From Sandarakinorhabdus sp. (lineage in GTDB: Bacteria > Pseudomonadota > Alphaproteobacteria > Sphingomonadales > Sphingomonadaceae), in NCBI GenBank assembly GCA_020692215.1, contig JAIMKW010000002.1:558001-622000 (forward strand): DNA of 64,000 nt, written 5' to 3'. Below are positions 40,779-52,855 of this stretch, one piece after another. How positions within the stretch are numbered: position 1 is the stretch's first letter; each line of letters begins with the position of its first letter. The notes below the pieces were generated by a model. That model ran no database searches. It was not told the origin of the DNA and was given only the letters and a program-made list of their open reading frames with translations. Position numbers and translations under genes: made by a program.

Positions 40779-42188
40779 TCAGTAGCGGTAATGATCGGGC
40801 TTGAACGGCCCTTCCGGCGTCACACCGATATAGGCGGCCTGGCTGTCGCTCAGCCTGGTCAGGCGCACGCCCAGCTTCTCGAGGTGCAGCGCTGCCACCT
40901 TTTCATCCAGATGCTTGGGCAGCACATAGACCTTGTTCTCATAGGCAGCGCCGTTTGCCCAAAGTTCGATCTGCGCCAGAACCTGGTTGGTAAAGCTGGC
41001 CGACATCACGAAGCTGGGGTGCCCGGTGGCGCAACCGAGGTTCACTAGCCGGCCCTTGGCCAGCACGATCAGCCGCTTGCCATCGGGGAACACCACTTCG
41101 TCCACCTGCGGCTTCACTTCTTCCCACACATAGTTGGACAGCGCGTTGATCTGAATTTCCGCGTCGAAGTGGCCGATGTTGCAGACAATCGCCCGGTCCT
41201 TCATCTGGCGCATATGCTCAAGCGTGATCACATCGGCGTTGCCGGTTGCGGTCACGAAGATGTCGGCCAGCGGCGCTGCATCCTCCATGGTGACAACCTG
41301 ATAGCCTTCCATCGCCGCCTGCAGCGCACAGATGGGGTCCACTTCGGTCACCATCACGCGGGCGCCTTGCGAACGAAGGGATGCAGCCGAACCCTTGCCG
41401 ACATCGCCAAAGCCGGCAACGCAGGCAATCTTGCCGGCCATCATCACGTCGGTTGCCCGCTTGATGCCATCGACCAGCGATTCCTTGCAGCCATAAAGAT
41501 TGTCGAACTTCGATTTGGTCACGCTGTCGTTCACGTTGATCGCCGGGAACGGCAGATGGCCCTTGCCGGCCACTTCATACAGCCGGTGGACCCCCGTGGT
41601 GGTTTCTTCCGAAACACCCTTTATCGATGCCTGTGTCTTCAGGAAGAAGCCCGGTGACGCCGCAGCCCGCTCGCGGATCATCCGGAAAAATTCCACTTCC
41701 TCCTCGTTGGAGGGCTCGGGCAGGTCCGTGCCGGCTTCCAGTTGTGCGCCCTTCAGGATGTAGAAGGTGGCGTCGCCGCCATCGTCCAGGATCATGTTGG
41801 CGTGGGTGTCGCCCCACTGGAAGATGGAATCCACGAACTGCCAATACTCCCGCAGCGATTCGCCTTTGTGGGCAAACACGGGAACCCCTGTTACAGCAAT
41901 CGCCGCCGCAGCATGGTCCTGCGTCGAATAGATGTTGCACGACGACCAGCGAACCTCGGCGCCAAGCGCCGTCAGCGTCTCGATCAGCACTGCGGTCTGG
42001 ATTGTCATGTGCAGGCATCCGGCCACACGGGCGCCTTTCAGCGGCCTTGTTTCGCCGAATTCCGCGCGCAGCGCCATCAGGCCCGGCATCTCGGTTTCGG
42101 CAATGGCAATCTCCTTGCGGCCCCACCCCGCCAGAGACATGTCTGCAACAGCGAAATCAGTGAAACCGGCTTTGGGCTGCGTGGCCAC
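40779..42188 (-). CDS. ahcY: S-adenosylhomocysteine hydrolase
   Basis: The enzyme splits SAH, the inhibitory product of SAM-dependent methylation, into adenosine and homocysteine. The 469-aa protein has the NAD-binding [20 protein letters not shown], the SFINQV-like [14 protein letters not shown] and the conserved C-terminal FKPDHYRY. The start is GTG at 42188 with GAGGAG upstream. A promoter candidate lies at 42223-42251. It leads the run tsaE-amgK-murU-addB-addA-trxA and stands back to back with a methyltransferase gene. Confidence 0.97.
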   Translation of the reverse strand: MATQPKAGFTDFAVADMSLAGWGRKEIAIAETEMPGLMALRAEFGETRPLKGARVAGCLHMTIQTAVLIETLTALGAEVRWSSCNIYSTQDHAAAAIAVTGVPVFAHKGESLREYWQFVDSIFQWGDTHANMILDDGGDATFYILKGAQLEAGTDLPEPSNEEEVEFFRMIRERAAASPGFFLKTQASIKGVSEETTTGVHRLYEVAGKGHLPFPAINVNDSVTKSKFDNLYGCKESLVDGIKRATDVMMAGKIACVAGFGDVGKGSAASLRSQGARVMVTEVDPICALQAAMEGYQVVTMEDAAPLADIFVTATGNADVITLEHMRQMKDRAIVCNIGHFDAEIQINALSNYVWEEVKPQVDEVVFPDGKRLIVLAKGRLVNLGCATGHPSFVMSASFTNQVLAQIELWANGAAYENKVYVLPKHLDEKVAALHLEKLGVRLTRLSDSQAAYIGVTPEGPFKPDHYRY

Positions 42189-42222
42189 AGGGCACTCCTC
42201 GGGATATTGGAAAGATGGCGCC

Positions 42223-42251
42223 TACATAGCCAACAGGGGCAGGACTTGCAA
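42223..42251 (-). promoter_or_regulatory. Sigma70-type promoter for ahcY
   Basis: The minus strand reads TTGCAA, 17 bases, TATGTA, 35 bp upstream of the GTG start, followed by the GAGGAG ribosome-binding site. I see no SAH or SAM riboswitch fold in the short leader. Confidence 0.6.
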
Positions 42252-42308
42252 GTTTCTTTAAGTCTTTATGTGATCTGCCAGATTGCCAACACCCTCGCAT
42301 TTTCGGGA

Positions 42309-42320
42309 TTGTCCGGACAA
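42309..42320. promoter_or_regulatory. 12-bp perfect palindrome upstream of the methyltransferase gene
   Basis: TTGTCCGGACAA is a perfect palindrome located 48 bp before the methyltransferase ATG in the divergent ahcY region. The form suits a dimeric regulator, but no known binding site was recognised. Confidence 0.3.
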
Positions 42321-42368
42321 ACCTTGCGACTAGTGTCGATGAACTCCCGCCGATCAGGAGACAGCCCC

Positions 42369-43562
42369 ATGACCCGCTTTGTGAACCACGCCCTGAAGCT
42401 CACCCCCACACGCGACGAGCTTGCAGCGCAGGATTTCGTCTCGAGCCTCAGGAGCCATGTGCTGAACCCGATGGCGGCCAGCATGAAATCCCGGTTCGAG
42501 GCCGAACTCGCCGCGAAAATGCCCGAAGGCGCAACCGGACGCGACGTGCTGAAAGCCATGCAGACGCACCCCTATTTCCGCTTTTATTCAGCGGCGCGGG
42601 TAAAGGCGCAGGAAATGGTGTGGGCCAGCGTCCGCCCAACGGTTGAGCGCGAACGCACAGATCTGAAACGCCGGTTCGAGGCGCTTTCAGCCGACACGAC
42701 CCGCGCACAGGGAAGCCTGAAGCTGGACACGTCCTTCGCGATCCCCCGCAATGTCACTGCACTCGATGTCCACCTGATGCCGGGCAATTACCATCAGGAT
42801 GGCGGCCACGGCGATCTGGCAGCCGGCGCCCTCTACGAAAACGGCCTGTCGGTCTTCTCGTTCGGGCTGATGGGCGAAACGCTGGATGATATCGGCCGTT
42901 CGGTCGCCCTGTGGCTTTCGCTGCGCCATCCGGAATTCCGGCCAGGTGCGATCCTTGATCTCGGCTGCTCGGTCGGCCACCAGACCTTGCCGTGGAAGCG
43001 CAGCTATCCCGACGCGCAGGTCACGGGCCTCGATGTGGCAGCCTCCTGCCTGCGCTATGCCCATGCCCGGGCCCAGGCAATGGGGCTGACAGCCCATTTC
43101 CTGCAGGCCGACGCAACCGATGTGCCGCTGCCGGATGCCAGCCAGGATCTGGTCTTCTCGTCGATGTTCCTGCACGAGCTTCCAGTGAAGGACACCCGCG
43201 CCGTGTTCCGGGAAGCGCACCGCCTGCTGAAGCCCGGCGGCATGATGCTGCACTATGAACTGCCGCCCAATGAGGCGCTGAGCGCCTACGACGGCTTCTA
43301 TCTCGACTGGGACAGCCACTACAACGCTGAACCTTATTATCAGGGCTATCGCGATCTGGCGCCCCAGGCCGAAGCGGAGGCCGCCGGCTTCAGCGGCTTC
43401 TTCCAGGCCGCTGTTCCCTCGCTCGGCTGGTATGGTGAACAGGCCGTCCGCAAGGCTGTTACCGAACAGGCCGATATCGGCACCGACAAGGTCGGTCGCC
43501 TTTCGGATGGCGTGAACTGGTTCATCTATGGCGCCTGGAAGCAAAACGGAGCGGCAGCATGA
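42369..43562 (+). CDS. Class I SAM-dependent methyltransferase, substrate unknown
   Basis: The 397-aa protein has an N-terminal region of about 190 residues that I cannot assign, then a Rossmann methyltransferase domain: motif I ILDLGCSVGHQTLPW at 195-209, the acidic post-I VTGLDVA at 218-224, motif II/III region LQADATDVPLPDASQDLVFS, and LKPGGMMLHYE. The start is ATG 42369 with AGGAG upstream; the much longer frame is antisense to ahcY and not real. Its TGA overlaps the ATG of the next gene (ATGA). The adjacent ahcY removes SAH, but a direct link is inference. Confidence 0.85.
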   Translation: MTRFVNHALKLTPTRDELAAQDFVSSLRSHVLNPMAASMKSRFEAELAAKMPEGATGRDVLKAMQTHPYFRFYSAARVKAQEMVWASVRPTVERERTDLKRRFEALSADTTRAQGSLKLDTSFAIPRNVTALDVHLMPGNYHQDGGHGDLAAGALYENGLSVFSFGLMGETLDDIGRSVALWLSLRHPEFRPGAILDLGCSVGHQTLPWKRSYPDAQVTGLDVAASCLRYAHARAQAMGLTAHFLQADATDVPLPDASQDLVFSSMFLHELPVKDTRAVFREAHRLLKPGGMMLHYELPPNEALSAYDGFYLDWDSHYNAEPYYQGYRDLAPQAEAEAAGFSGFFQAAVPSLGWYGEQAVRKAVTEQADIGTDKVGRLSDGVNWFIYGAWKQNGAAA

Positions 43563-43846
43563 GCAACTTCCCACCCCTCCCCCAACAGGCGCGCGGCCAC
43601 CGCCCCCGCTTTTTCGAGGATGGCGCAAGCGACACCTTGATGGCGATGCTGCTGGAACTGGCGAAAGAGCAGTGGGTCACGAAAAATCGGCTGGCGACAC
43701 TGGAACATTGGGCCGCAAACGCCGTGACGGCCGCGCGAACGCCATGGAACGAGGACTATGCCCTGCCCGCCGAAGCCGAAGCGGCCCTGGCGGCCGAACG
43801 CGATGCCTTCGTGCAGAGGCTGCTGGCGCCGATCGAGCAGGTCTGA
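43559..43846 (+). CDS. Small uncharacterised protein coupled to the methyltransferase
   Basis: The 95-aa protein resembles nothing I can name. It starts with a Pro/Arg-rich stretch (PPLPQQARGHRPRFFEDG) and continues as a probably all-helical, acidic region (MAMLLELAKEQWVTKNRLAT and EAEAALAAERDAFVQRLLAP). No signal peptide or membrane helix. Overlap of start and stop with the methyltransferase gene implies coupled translation, so it may be a partner or substrate carrier of that enzyme. Confidence 0.7.
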   Translation: MSNFPPLPQQARGHRPRFFEDGASDTLMAMLLELAKEQWVTKNRLATLEHWAANAVTAARTPWNEDYALPAEAEAALAAERDAFVQRLLAPIEQV

Positions 43847-43879
43847 CGTCAGGCCTTACCAGAGTTAGCCCTTCCAGCG

Positions 43880-44695
43880 TCAGGCCTTGCCCGGCTGGAT
43901 TTCCATCTCGATATTGTAGGGGGCGGGATATCCAGCAGCGCCGAAGGTCTTCGCGATCAGCTTGTTGGTATCGAAATACACCTGCCAATAATCCCGGGTG
44001 TGGCAGTAGGGGCGAACCGCCAAAACCGTGCCGAGCTCGTTGAAATCCAGAATCTCCACATCCGGCGCCGGATCTGCGATCACGTTGGGAATGTCCGCCA
44101 ATGCCGGCTTCAGCCGGGCAATCGCGTCCAGCGGATCAACCCCGAAGGCCAGCTGCGCGGTGCGCTCCACCCGGCGATATTCGTTGTTTGAAAAATTCCT
44201 GATGATATCGTTCGATATCTTCCCGTTGCCCACAACCGTCGTGACATTGTCGGGGCTGGTGATGATGGTGTTGAACATGCCGATCTCGATCACAGTGCCC
44301 TCAACGCCGCCGGCCACAACATAGTCGCCCACCTTGTAGGGCCGGAAAATGATCAGGAACGCGCCCGCCGCAAAATTGCCCAGCAGGCCAGACCATGCCG
44401 CGCCCACAGCAAGGCCGACCCCGGCGAGCAGCGCCGCAAAACTCGTCGTCTGCAGGCCGAAATAGCCCAGGATGGCAACAACCAGCAGGATGTTCAGCAC
44501 GACAGCCAGGATGTTGGCGATATAGCGCTGCAGCGTCGCATCGAAATTGCGCGCCGTCAGCACCCGCTGCAACATGTTGATGGCAAAGCCGATCAGCCAG
44601 CGGCCCACCATATACAGCAGGATCGCTGCGGCAACCTTGATGGCCCCGTCCGTCAGCGCCGGTCCGAACCGCTCCCACATCGTCGTCATGTCCAT
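43880..44695 (-). CDS. MscS-family small-conductance mechanosensitive channel
   Basis: The 271-aa inner membrane protein has three N-terminal helices. The third is the pore helix VGLAVGAAWSGLLGNFAAGA, with the Gly/Ala packing typical of MscS, and the beta domain starts at FRPYKVGDYVVAGGVEGTV. The C-terminal alpha/beta vestibule is complete. It releases solutes on hypo-osmotic shock. ATG at 44695. Convergent with the methyltransferase pair. Confidence 0.93.
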   Translation of the reverse strand: MDMTTMWERFGPALTDGAIKVAAAILLYMVGRWLIGFAINMLQRVLTARNFDATLQRYIANILAVVLNILLVVAILGYFGLQTTSFAALLAGVGLAVGAAWSGLLGNFAAGAFLIIFRPYKVGDYVVAGGVEGTVIEIGMFNTIITSPDNVTTVVGNGKISNDIIRNFSNNEYRRVERTAQLAFGVDPLDAIARLKPALADIPNVIADPAPDVEILDFNELGTVLAVRPYCHTRDYWQVYFDTNKLIAKTFGAAGYPAPYNIEMEIQPGKA

Positions 44696-44822
44696 CGTCT
44701 CATCTCTCCCCTGCCGGCATGGGTCCAGCCAAACCTGTCATAAGGTCGTTAACAGCAAGCGTGCGCCCAGATTATGCAGAATTGGACAATATCGCTTCAC
44801 GAATCTTTCGGCCGGAAAAGCG

Positions 44823-46769
44823 TCAGTCCAGCAGCGTCTGATCCCAGAACATCAGGCTCGTCCAGAACTGGTAATCCTGGTTTTCCTTCTTCGCAAAACC
44901 ATGGCCTTCATTCTTTGCCAGAAGATGCCAGGCCGTGCCCCCGCGCCCGCGCACCGCCGCCACGATCTGGTCGGCTTCCGATGCAGGCACGCGCGGGTCA
45001 TTGGCCCCGGTCACCACCTTCAGCGGCACGGCAATCCGGTCGGCACGCCCCAGCGGCGAGATTTCCTTCAGCTTGGCGCGCTGCTTGGGATCCCGCTCAT
45101 CGCCATATTCCGGGCGGCGTAGATCGCGGCGATAGTCGGCAGTGTTCTCAAGGAAGGTCACGAAATCCGAAATGGCGACAACCGCCAGCCCGGTGCGCCA
45201 CATTTTGGGATACAGCGTCAGCGCGCCATAGGTCATATAGCCACCATAGCTTCCACCCGTTACCGCGAAGCGCTCGGGATCAAGCCCGGCATCCTTCTTC
45301 AGCGTGGCAACATAGGCCGCAATGTCCTTCACGCTGTTCTCGCGCAGGAACGGGCCGTTATCCAGGCTCACGAACCGCTTTCCAAAGCCAGTCGACCCCC
45401 GGACATTGGGATAGAAGATCGCAACGCCGCGTTCGTTGATCAGATAATTGGTCCGGCCCAGAAAGCCGGGGCGGAACTGCGCTTCCGGCCCGCCGTGGAT
45501 GCTGATGATCACCGGCCGCTTGCCGGGCCACTTCGCCGGGTCGGGCCGATAGAGGAAGCCCGTGACCTCAAGCCCATCGAAGCTCTTCACCCGAACAAAC
45601 TCGGGCTCGACATTGCGTTCAGGGTTCAGCCCGCCCGTCTCGCTGCGGGTCCACCGGGCAAGAGCGCCGCTTGCCGGATCATAAGACCATGCGTCCGAGG
45701 GCGATTTGGCCGACGTGTGCGAGAAGCCCAGCACACCCCAGGGGGAATATTCCAGCCCGCCGATCACACCGGCCGGCAGCGCAGGCTCGGCGAGAACCTT
45801 CCCGGTTGCAGAGTCGACAATGCGCAACCGCGATACGCCCGCCTCATTGCTGTTGACGGCCAGCGTCTTCCCGTCGGGCGCAATTTCAAAGGACTGCACG
45901 TCCCATTTGGCGGGCGGCCCCAGGCGCACGAAACCCTGCCCGTCCACCCAGGTGCCAAGCTGCTTGAAATCAGACCCCTTGTCCGATGTCAGGAACAGCC
46001 GGCCGTCGGGCGCGAATTTGGCGCCGGCATAGGCAACAGCCTCGGTGTCGGCCGTCATCGGCGTCATCACGCCAGAGGCCAGATCAAGCCGGTAGAGCTC
46101 CACCCGCTGAACCGAAATGTAGCGCGATACGACAGCCATCTTGCCGCCCGGCGCAATATCGGCGACCGACCATCCGCCGCCTTCCAGTTCGATCACCCGC
46201 CGGGCCGTGGCGGGATCGCGCGGGTCCATCACATAGAGGTCGGAATCTCGTCCGTTTCGCGCATTCGACGAATAGGCGATGAAGCTGCCGTCCTTGGCCC
46301 AGGTCGCGCCCTGGTGGCGGCTCTTGCCATCGGTCAGCAGCACGAGCTGGCCATTTTCCACCCGGTAGAACTGGAAATTCTCGTTCCCGCCGACATCCTT
46401 GATTGCCAGCGTCACATCCCCGCGCCCGGGCGATACGCCACCATTCGGCACTGGCTCGGGCTCGAACGTCAGCTGGGTGCGGGCAGCGCCCGGGGCGATC
46501 ACTTCATGAATCTGGTTCGAATTGCCAAAGCGTGTCGCCACCAGCATGGATCGCTTTGCCGGATGCCAGCCCAGAAAGCCGGCCGAGCGAAACTCCATGT
46601 AAGGCTGAGTGGCGTCACGCAGCGAAAGCGGCACGCGGGGGATACCGTCCGAAACAATGGCAGCCGGGGTCGGCACGAAAGTCTCGGCAGCCGGGGGCGC
46701 AACCGCCTGCTGCGCCAGGGCCGAACTTCCCAGCAGCAAGGCTGCCATCATCATTGCCGGCTTCTTCAT
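44823..46769 (-). CDS. Secreted S9-family prolyl oligopeptidase/acylaminoacyl peptidase
   Basis: The 648-aa protein has a signal peptide (MKKPAMMMAALLLGSSALAQ), a beta-propeller N-terminal part with WD-like TolB repeats (WAKDGSFIAYSS) and a C-terminal alpha/beta-hydrolase domain. The catalytic triad is seen as GGSYGGY (Ser), GANDPRVP (Asp) and NEGHGF (His). It is probably periplasmic and cleaves oligopeptides or dipeptides. ATG at 46769. Single gene. Confidence 0.93.
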   Translation of the reverse strand: MKKPAMMMAALLLGSSALAQQAVAPPAAETFVPTPAAIVSDGIPRVPLSLRDATQPYMEFRSAGFLGWHPAKRSMLVATRFGNSNQIHEVIAPGAARTQLTFEPEPVPNGGVSPGRGDVTLAIKDVGGNENFQFYRVENGQLVLLTDGKSRHQGATWAKDGSFIAYSSNARNGRDSDLYVMDPRDPATARRVIELEGGGWSVADIAPGGKMAVVSRYISVQRVELYRLDLASGVMTPMTADTEAVAYAGAKFAPDGRLFLTSDKGSDFKQLGTWVDGQGFVRLGPPAKWDVQSFEIAPDGKTLAVNSNEAGVSRLRIVDSATGKVLAEPALPAGVIGGLEYSPWGVLGFSHTSAKSPSDAWSYDPASGALARWTRSETGGLNPERNVEPEFVRVKSFDGLEVTGFLYRPDPAKWPGKRPVIISIHGGPEAQFRPGFLGRTNYLINERGVAIFYPNVRGSTGFGKRFVSLDNGPFLRENSVKDIAAYVATLKKDAGLDPERFAVTGGSYGGYMTYGALTLYPKMWRTGLAVVAISDFVTFLENTADYRRDLRRPEYGDERDPKQRAKLKEISPLGRADRIAVPLKVVTGANDPRVPASEADQIVAAVRGRGGTAWHLLAKNEGHGFAKKENQDYQFWTSLMFWDQTLLD

Positions 46770-46861
46770 GTTCTTGATCTCCCTGATCGTATCGTTTGCG
46801 CCAGATTGCCGCCTCCCACGCTTTTGGCAAGTCGGAACAAAACCGCTAGCAGCGCAGGGCC

Positions 46862-49910
<3,049 letters not shown>

Positions 49911-49992
49911 CGGCACCGAACAGGCTGCAGGTGTCAGAACCGATGCCCTCAACTTGTAACGGAAGGTTCAGTTTTCCCGTATAGAAAGCCGT

Positions 49993-50934
49993 ATGCCCTA
50001 TCATTCCAGACCAGATTGGCAGCTCCCCGAGCGCGAAGCGACCCCCGTGGAGATTTATGCCAGCCGCCGCACGTTCGTGGCCAGCCTTGCGACAGCGGGC
50101 CTGCTGCCCTCTGCCGCCATTGCCTCGACCGATCCCGCCAAACTTACCCCCCTGAAGGCGCGACGCACCATAGCGACGAGCGAGGAGCCCACGGCGCTGA
50201 GCGCTGTGGCCAGCTACAACAATTTCTACGAGTTCGGTCTGGGCAAGGATGATCCCGCGCGCAACGCCCACAGCCTGAAGCCCAGCCCGTGGACCCTGAA
50301 GGTCGGCGGGCTGGTCAAGAAACCGCTGACGATTGATGTCGACCAGTGGATCGCAAAGGCCCCGCTGGAAGAACGTATCCTGCGGCTGCGCTGCGTGGAG
50401 GGCTGGTCGATGGTCATCCCCTGGGTCGGCTTTCCCATGTCGGCGCTCATCAAGGCGGTGGAGCCTCTGGGAAGCGCGAAATATGTGCGCTTCACCACCC
50501 TTGCAGATAGCGGCCAGATGCCCGGCATCCGCTTTCCGGCGCTGGATTGGCCCTATCGCGAGGGCCTGCGGATGGACGAGGCGATGAACCCGCTGACCAC
50601 CCTTGCCGTCGGCCTTTATGGCCGCCGCCTGCCGAACCAGAACGGCGCACCTCTCAGGCTGGTTGTGCCGTGGAAATATGGTTTCAAGTCGATCAAGTCG
50701 ATCGTCGCGGTGGATTTCGTGGAACGCCAGCCGCTGACGTCGTGGAACCAGTCCCAGCCATCGGAATATGGCTTCTTCTCCAATGTGAACCCCGATGTCG
50801 ACCATCCGCGGTGGAGCCAGGCGACCGAGCGGCGCATCGGCGAATTCCGCCGCCGCAAGACCCTGCCGTTCAACGGCTATGGCGAACAGGTTGCCAGCCT
50901 CTACAAGGGCATGGACCTGCAGAAATTCTTCTAG
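49993..50934 (+). CDS. msrP: Protein-methionine-sulfoxide reductase catalytic subunit MsrP
   Basis: MsrP is the periplasmic molybdenum enzyme that repairs oxidised methionines. The 313-aa protein has a twin-arginine signal ([20 protein letters not shown], Arg25-Arg26), which fits Tat export of a folded Mo-cofactor enzyme, and [15 protein letters not shown] with the molybdenum ligand Cys134. GKDDPARNA and [14 protein letters not shown] are also conserved. It is followed directly by msrQ. A TATAGA hexamer ends 7 bp before the ATG, and there is no obvious ribosome-binding site. Confidence 0.95.
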   Translation: MPYHSRPDWQLPEREATPVEIYASRRTFVASLATAGLLPSAAIASTDPAKLTPLKARRTIATSEEPTALSAVASYNNFYEFGLGKDDPARNAHSLKPSPWTLKVGGLVKKPLTIDVDQWIAKAPLEERILRLRCVEGWSMVIPWVGFPMSALIKAVEPLGSAKYVRFTTLADSGQMPGIRFPALDWPYREGLRMDEAMNPLTTLAVGLYGRRLPNQNGAPLRLVVPWKYGFKSIKSIVAVDFVERQPLTSWNQSQPSEYGFFSNVNPDVDHPRWSQATERRIGEFRRRKTLPFNGYGEQVASLYKGMDLQKFF

Positions 50935-51605
50935 TGGTGCACGCGCCGCCTGCCAGACGGGCGCGCCCGCTGAACGCGCCGCCCGCTTGGCTGAAGCCCG
51001 CCGTGCACGCGCTCGCTGCCATGCCGCTCATCTGGCTCATCATCGGCTGGGTCGATCTTCTGTGGCTGAACCCGGCATCGCTTAGCCTCTCGGCCGAACC
51101 CGTGGCTTACACCCACAACGGCCTCGGGCTGATGGCGCTCAGAACGCTGGTCGCAGCACTCGCCGTCACCCCCGTCTACAAACTGACCGGCTGGGCACCG
51201 ATCATGTCCCTGCGCCGGATGCTGGGGCTGTGGGCCTTTGCCTACGCGGCCCTGCATCTGGGCTTCTACCTGCTGATGGAACTGGATTTCAGCCTTGTGC
51301 AGCTTTGGAAGGACGCGATGAAGCGCAACTTCATCCTGTTCGGCATGCTGGGCTTCCTCGCCTTGCTGCCGCTCGCCCTCACCAGCACCAGGTCAGCGAT
51401 CCGACGTCTCGGCGGGCGCAACTGGCAAAGGCTGCACCGGCTGGCCTATCTCGCCGGGATAGCGGCCGTCATCCACTTCATCCTGCGGGTGAAGGGCTTT
51501 CAAGTGGAGCCCTGGGTCTATCTAGGCCTGCTCATGGCGCTGTTCGCCCTGCGCTTCATGCCCAATCGCAAACGGGCCAGCCGCGCCAGCCGGCAACCTG
51601 CCTGA
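50934..51605 (+). CDS. msrQ: Haem-binding membrane subunit MsrQ
   Basis: MsrQ passes electrons from the quinone pool to MsrP. The 223-aa protein is a six-helix membrane protein of the ferric-reductase-like family, with histidines in YAALHLGFYL and in RLHRLAYLAGIAAVIHFIL, the likely haem ligands. It starts with GTG at 50934, overlapping the msrP stop (TAGTG), or at GTG 50937. The last 50 bp overlap the HAD gene on the other strand. Confidence 0.93.
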   Translation: MVHAPPARRARPLNAPPAWLKPAVHALAAMPLIWLIIGWVDLLWLNPASLSLSAEPVAYTHNGLGLMALRTLVAALAVTPVYKLTGWAPIMSLRRMLGLWAFAYAALHLGFYLLMELDFSLVQLWKDAMKRNFILFGMLGFLALLPLALTSTRSAIRRLGGRNWQRLHRLAYLAGIAAVIHFILRVKGFQVEPWVYLGLLMALFALRFMPNRKRASRASRQPA

Positions 51606-52206
51606 GCGGCGCTGACGGGTTGGCGGCAACCGGCTCATCGGCCCACATCAGCACGGGCAGGTCGCTCACATCGTCCGACACGAATTTCACATGGCCCGGC
51701 CGTTCGGATAGGCTTGCCAGGATCATCCGAAGCTTCCCAATCTCGTAGCAATTCTCGCCACGGATCCGGGGTGTCAGAACATCGCCTTCCCAAGCATTCT
51801 CGGTCGCAACGATCCGCTCTATTCCCCAGCGCGCGGCCAGCGCTTCCACAAAATAGCGGCAGCTCGCCGTTGCAAGCAGCGGTTCCAGCCCGGCCGCCCG
51901 GTCCGCTGCTATCGATGCCAGCGCGCCCGCCAGTTCGTTGGAAGCGCCAAAGCTTTCGGCAAAGCCAGCTGCGGCACGCTCCACCGTGGCGCGCGGAACC
52001 CTGGCACCCATCATCAGCCACTGCGTCGCCTCTTTCAGGCCCTTGCGGTCCGTCAGGCCCAGCGCGAACCCCATCAGCGGCACCAGCATAAGCGGTGCGA
52101 GCAGCAGCCTTGCAGGGGCCTCGGTGCGCGCAAAGAAGAACAGCCAGTGCGTCCAGCTCGCGCGGCGTGTCACAGTCTTGTCCATGTCGTAGATGGCAAT
52201 CTTCAT
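51556..52206 (-). CDS. HAD-IB family phosphatase
   Basis: The 216-aa protein begins MKIAIYDMDKTVTRRASW, with the nucleophile Asp7 and acid/base Asp9 of the HAD fold, then has a helical cap and KFVSDDVSDLPVLMWADEPV (motif IV acidic residues). Members of this SerB-like group dephosphorylate phosphoserine, phospholipid or nucleotide substrates; the substrate here is unknown. ATG at 52206. The 3' end overlaps msrQ by 50 bp in antisense orientation. Confidence 0.86.
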   Translation of the reverse strand: MKIAIYDMDKTVTRRASWTHWLFFFARTEAPARLLLAPLMLVPLMGFALGLTDRKGLKEATQWLMMGARVPRATVERAAAGFAESFGASNELAGALASIAADRAAGLEPLLATASCRYFVEALAARWGIERIVATENAWEGDVLTPRIRGENCYEIGKLRMILASLSERPGHVKFVSDDVSDLPVLMWADEPVAANPSAPLRQVAGWRGWPVCDWA

Positions 52207-52223
52207 CTCTGTCCGGGGCCCTT

Positions 52224-52760
52224 TCATTCGCGGCGGGGGTTGCGGTCGCGCCAGGTGGCAGGCGGAATTCGGTCCTTTTCGGGCAAGCTCCACAAACCGC
52301 GGCCTGCCTTGCGCGCTGAATCCTGCCCTGCACGGATCTGCCTGTCGGGCAGATAGCGGCTGAACGCCCAGGCATGGCCCTGCTCGGTCATCGCGGCATT
52401 CACATATTTCCGCCTATGCCAGACCTTGCCCACCAGCCGGCCATAGCGGTCCCGGTCGGTCACTTCCACCCGCACATGTTCACCCTGCACCATCCGCCTG
52501 AGCGCCGAACGGGACTGGATTCCCCATGGCTGGCCCAGCTCCGGCGCATCGATGCCGGCAAGGCGGATTTCGCTGCTGCGCTTCACGTCCAGCCGCTCCA
52601 CCACAAGGGAATCGCCATCCTTGACGCGAACCACCCGGCCATCAAAAACCGTGACATAGGGGGAAGCCGCCAGCACGGGGGCGAACAACGGCATCACCAC
52701 AGGCGCTGCAAAGATCAGCAGCAGGGCCATGAAAAGACCGAATGTGGAGCGGCAGCGCAT
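52224..52760 (-). CDS. Secreted or membrane-anchored thermonuclease-family nuclease
   Basis: The 178-aa protein has an N-terminal hydrophobic segment (TFGLFMALLLIFAAPVVMPL), a signal peptide or anchor, and a staphylococcal nuclease-like domain. Key residues are all present: Asp48 and Asp50 in VKDGDSLVV, Arg67, Asp71 and Glu74 in RLAGIDAPELG, and Arg108 in RDRYGR. It probably degrades DNA or RNA in the periplasm in a Ca2+-dependent way. ATG at 52760, 17 bp before the HAD gene on the same strand and divergent from mlaE. Confidence 0.9.
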   Translation of the reverse strand: MRCRSTFGLFMALLLIFAAPVVMPLFAPVLAASPYVTVFDGRVVRVKDGDSLVVERLDVKRSSEIRLAGIDAPELGQPWGIQSRSALRRMVQGEHVRVEVTDRDRYGRLVGKVWHRRKYVNAAMTEQGHAWAFSRYLPDRQIRAGQDSARKAGRGLWSLPEKDRIPPATWRDRNPRRE

Positions 52761-52855
52761 CGAGCCTTCCCTTGCATGGGCAGCGCACGATATGCAAAAG
52801 CCTTGGAAGTCCGGTTACTGCCCCTTGCCCGGCCCGGAGGAGCGCCCCACCCGAT

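Noticed and set aside
42189..42300. Possible SAH or SAM riboswitch ahead of ahcY
   Set aside because: The leader after the promoter candidate is only about 30 nt, too short for these folds, and no typical stems are seen.
41742..42368. Upstream extension of the methyltransferase frame to 606 residues
   Set aside because: It runs antisense through ahcY. The ATG at 42369 has a good ribosome-binding site and starts the plausible protein.
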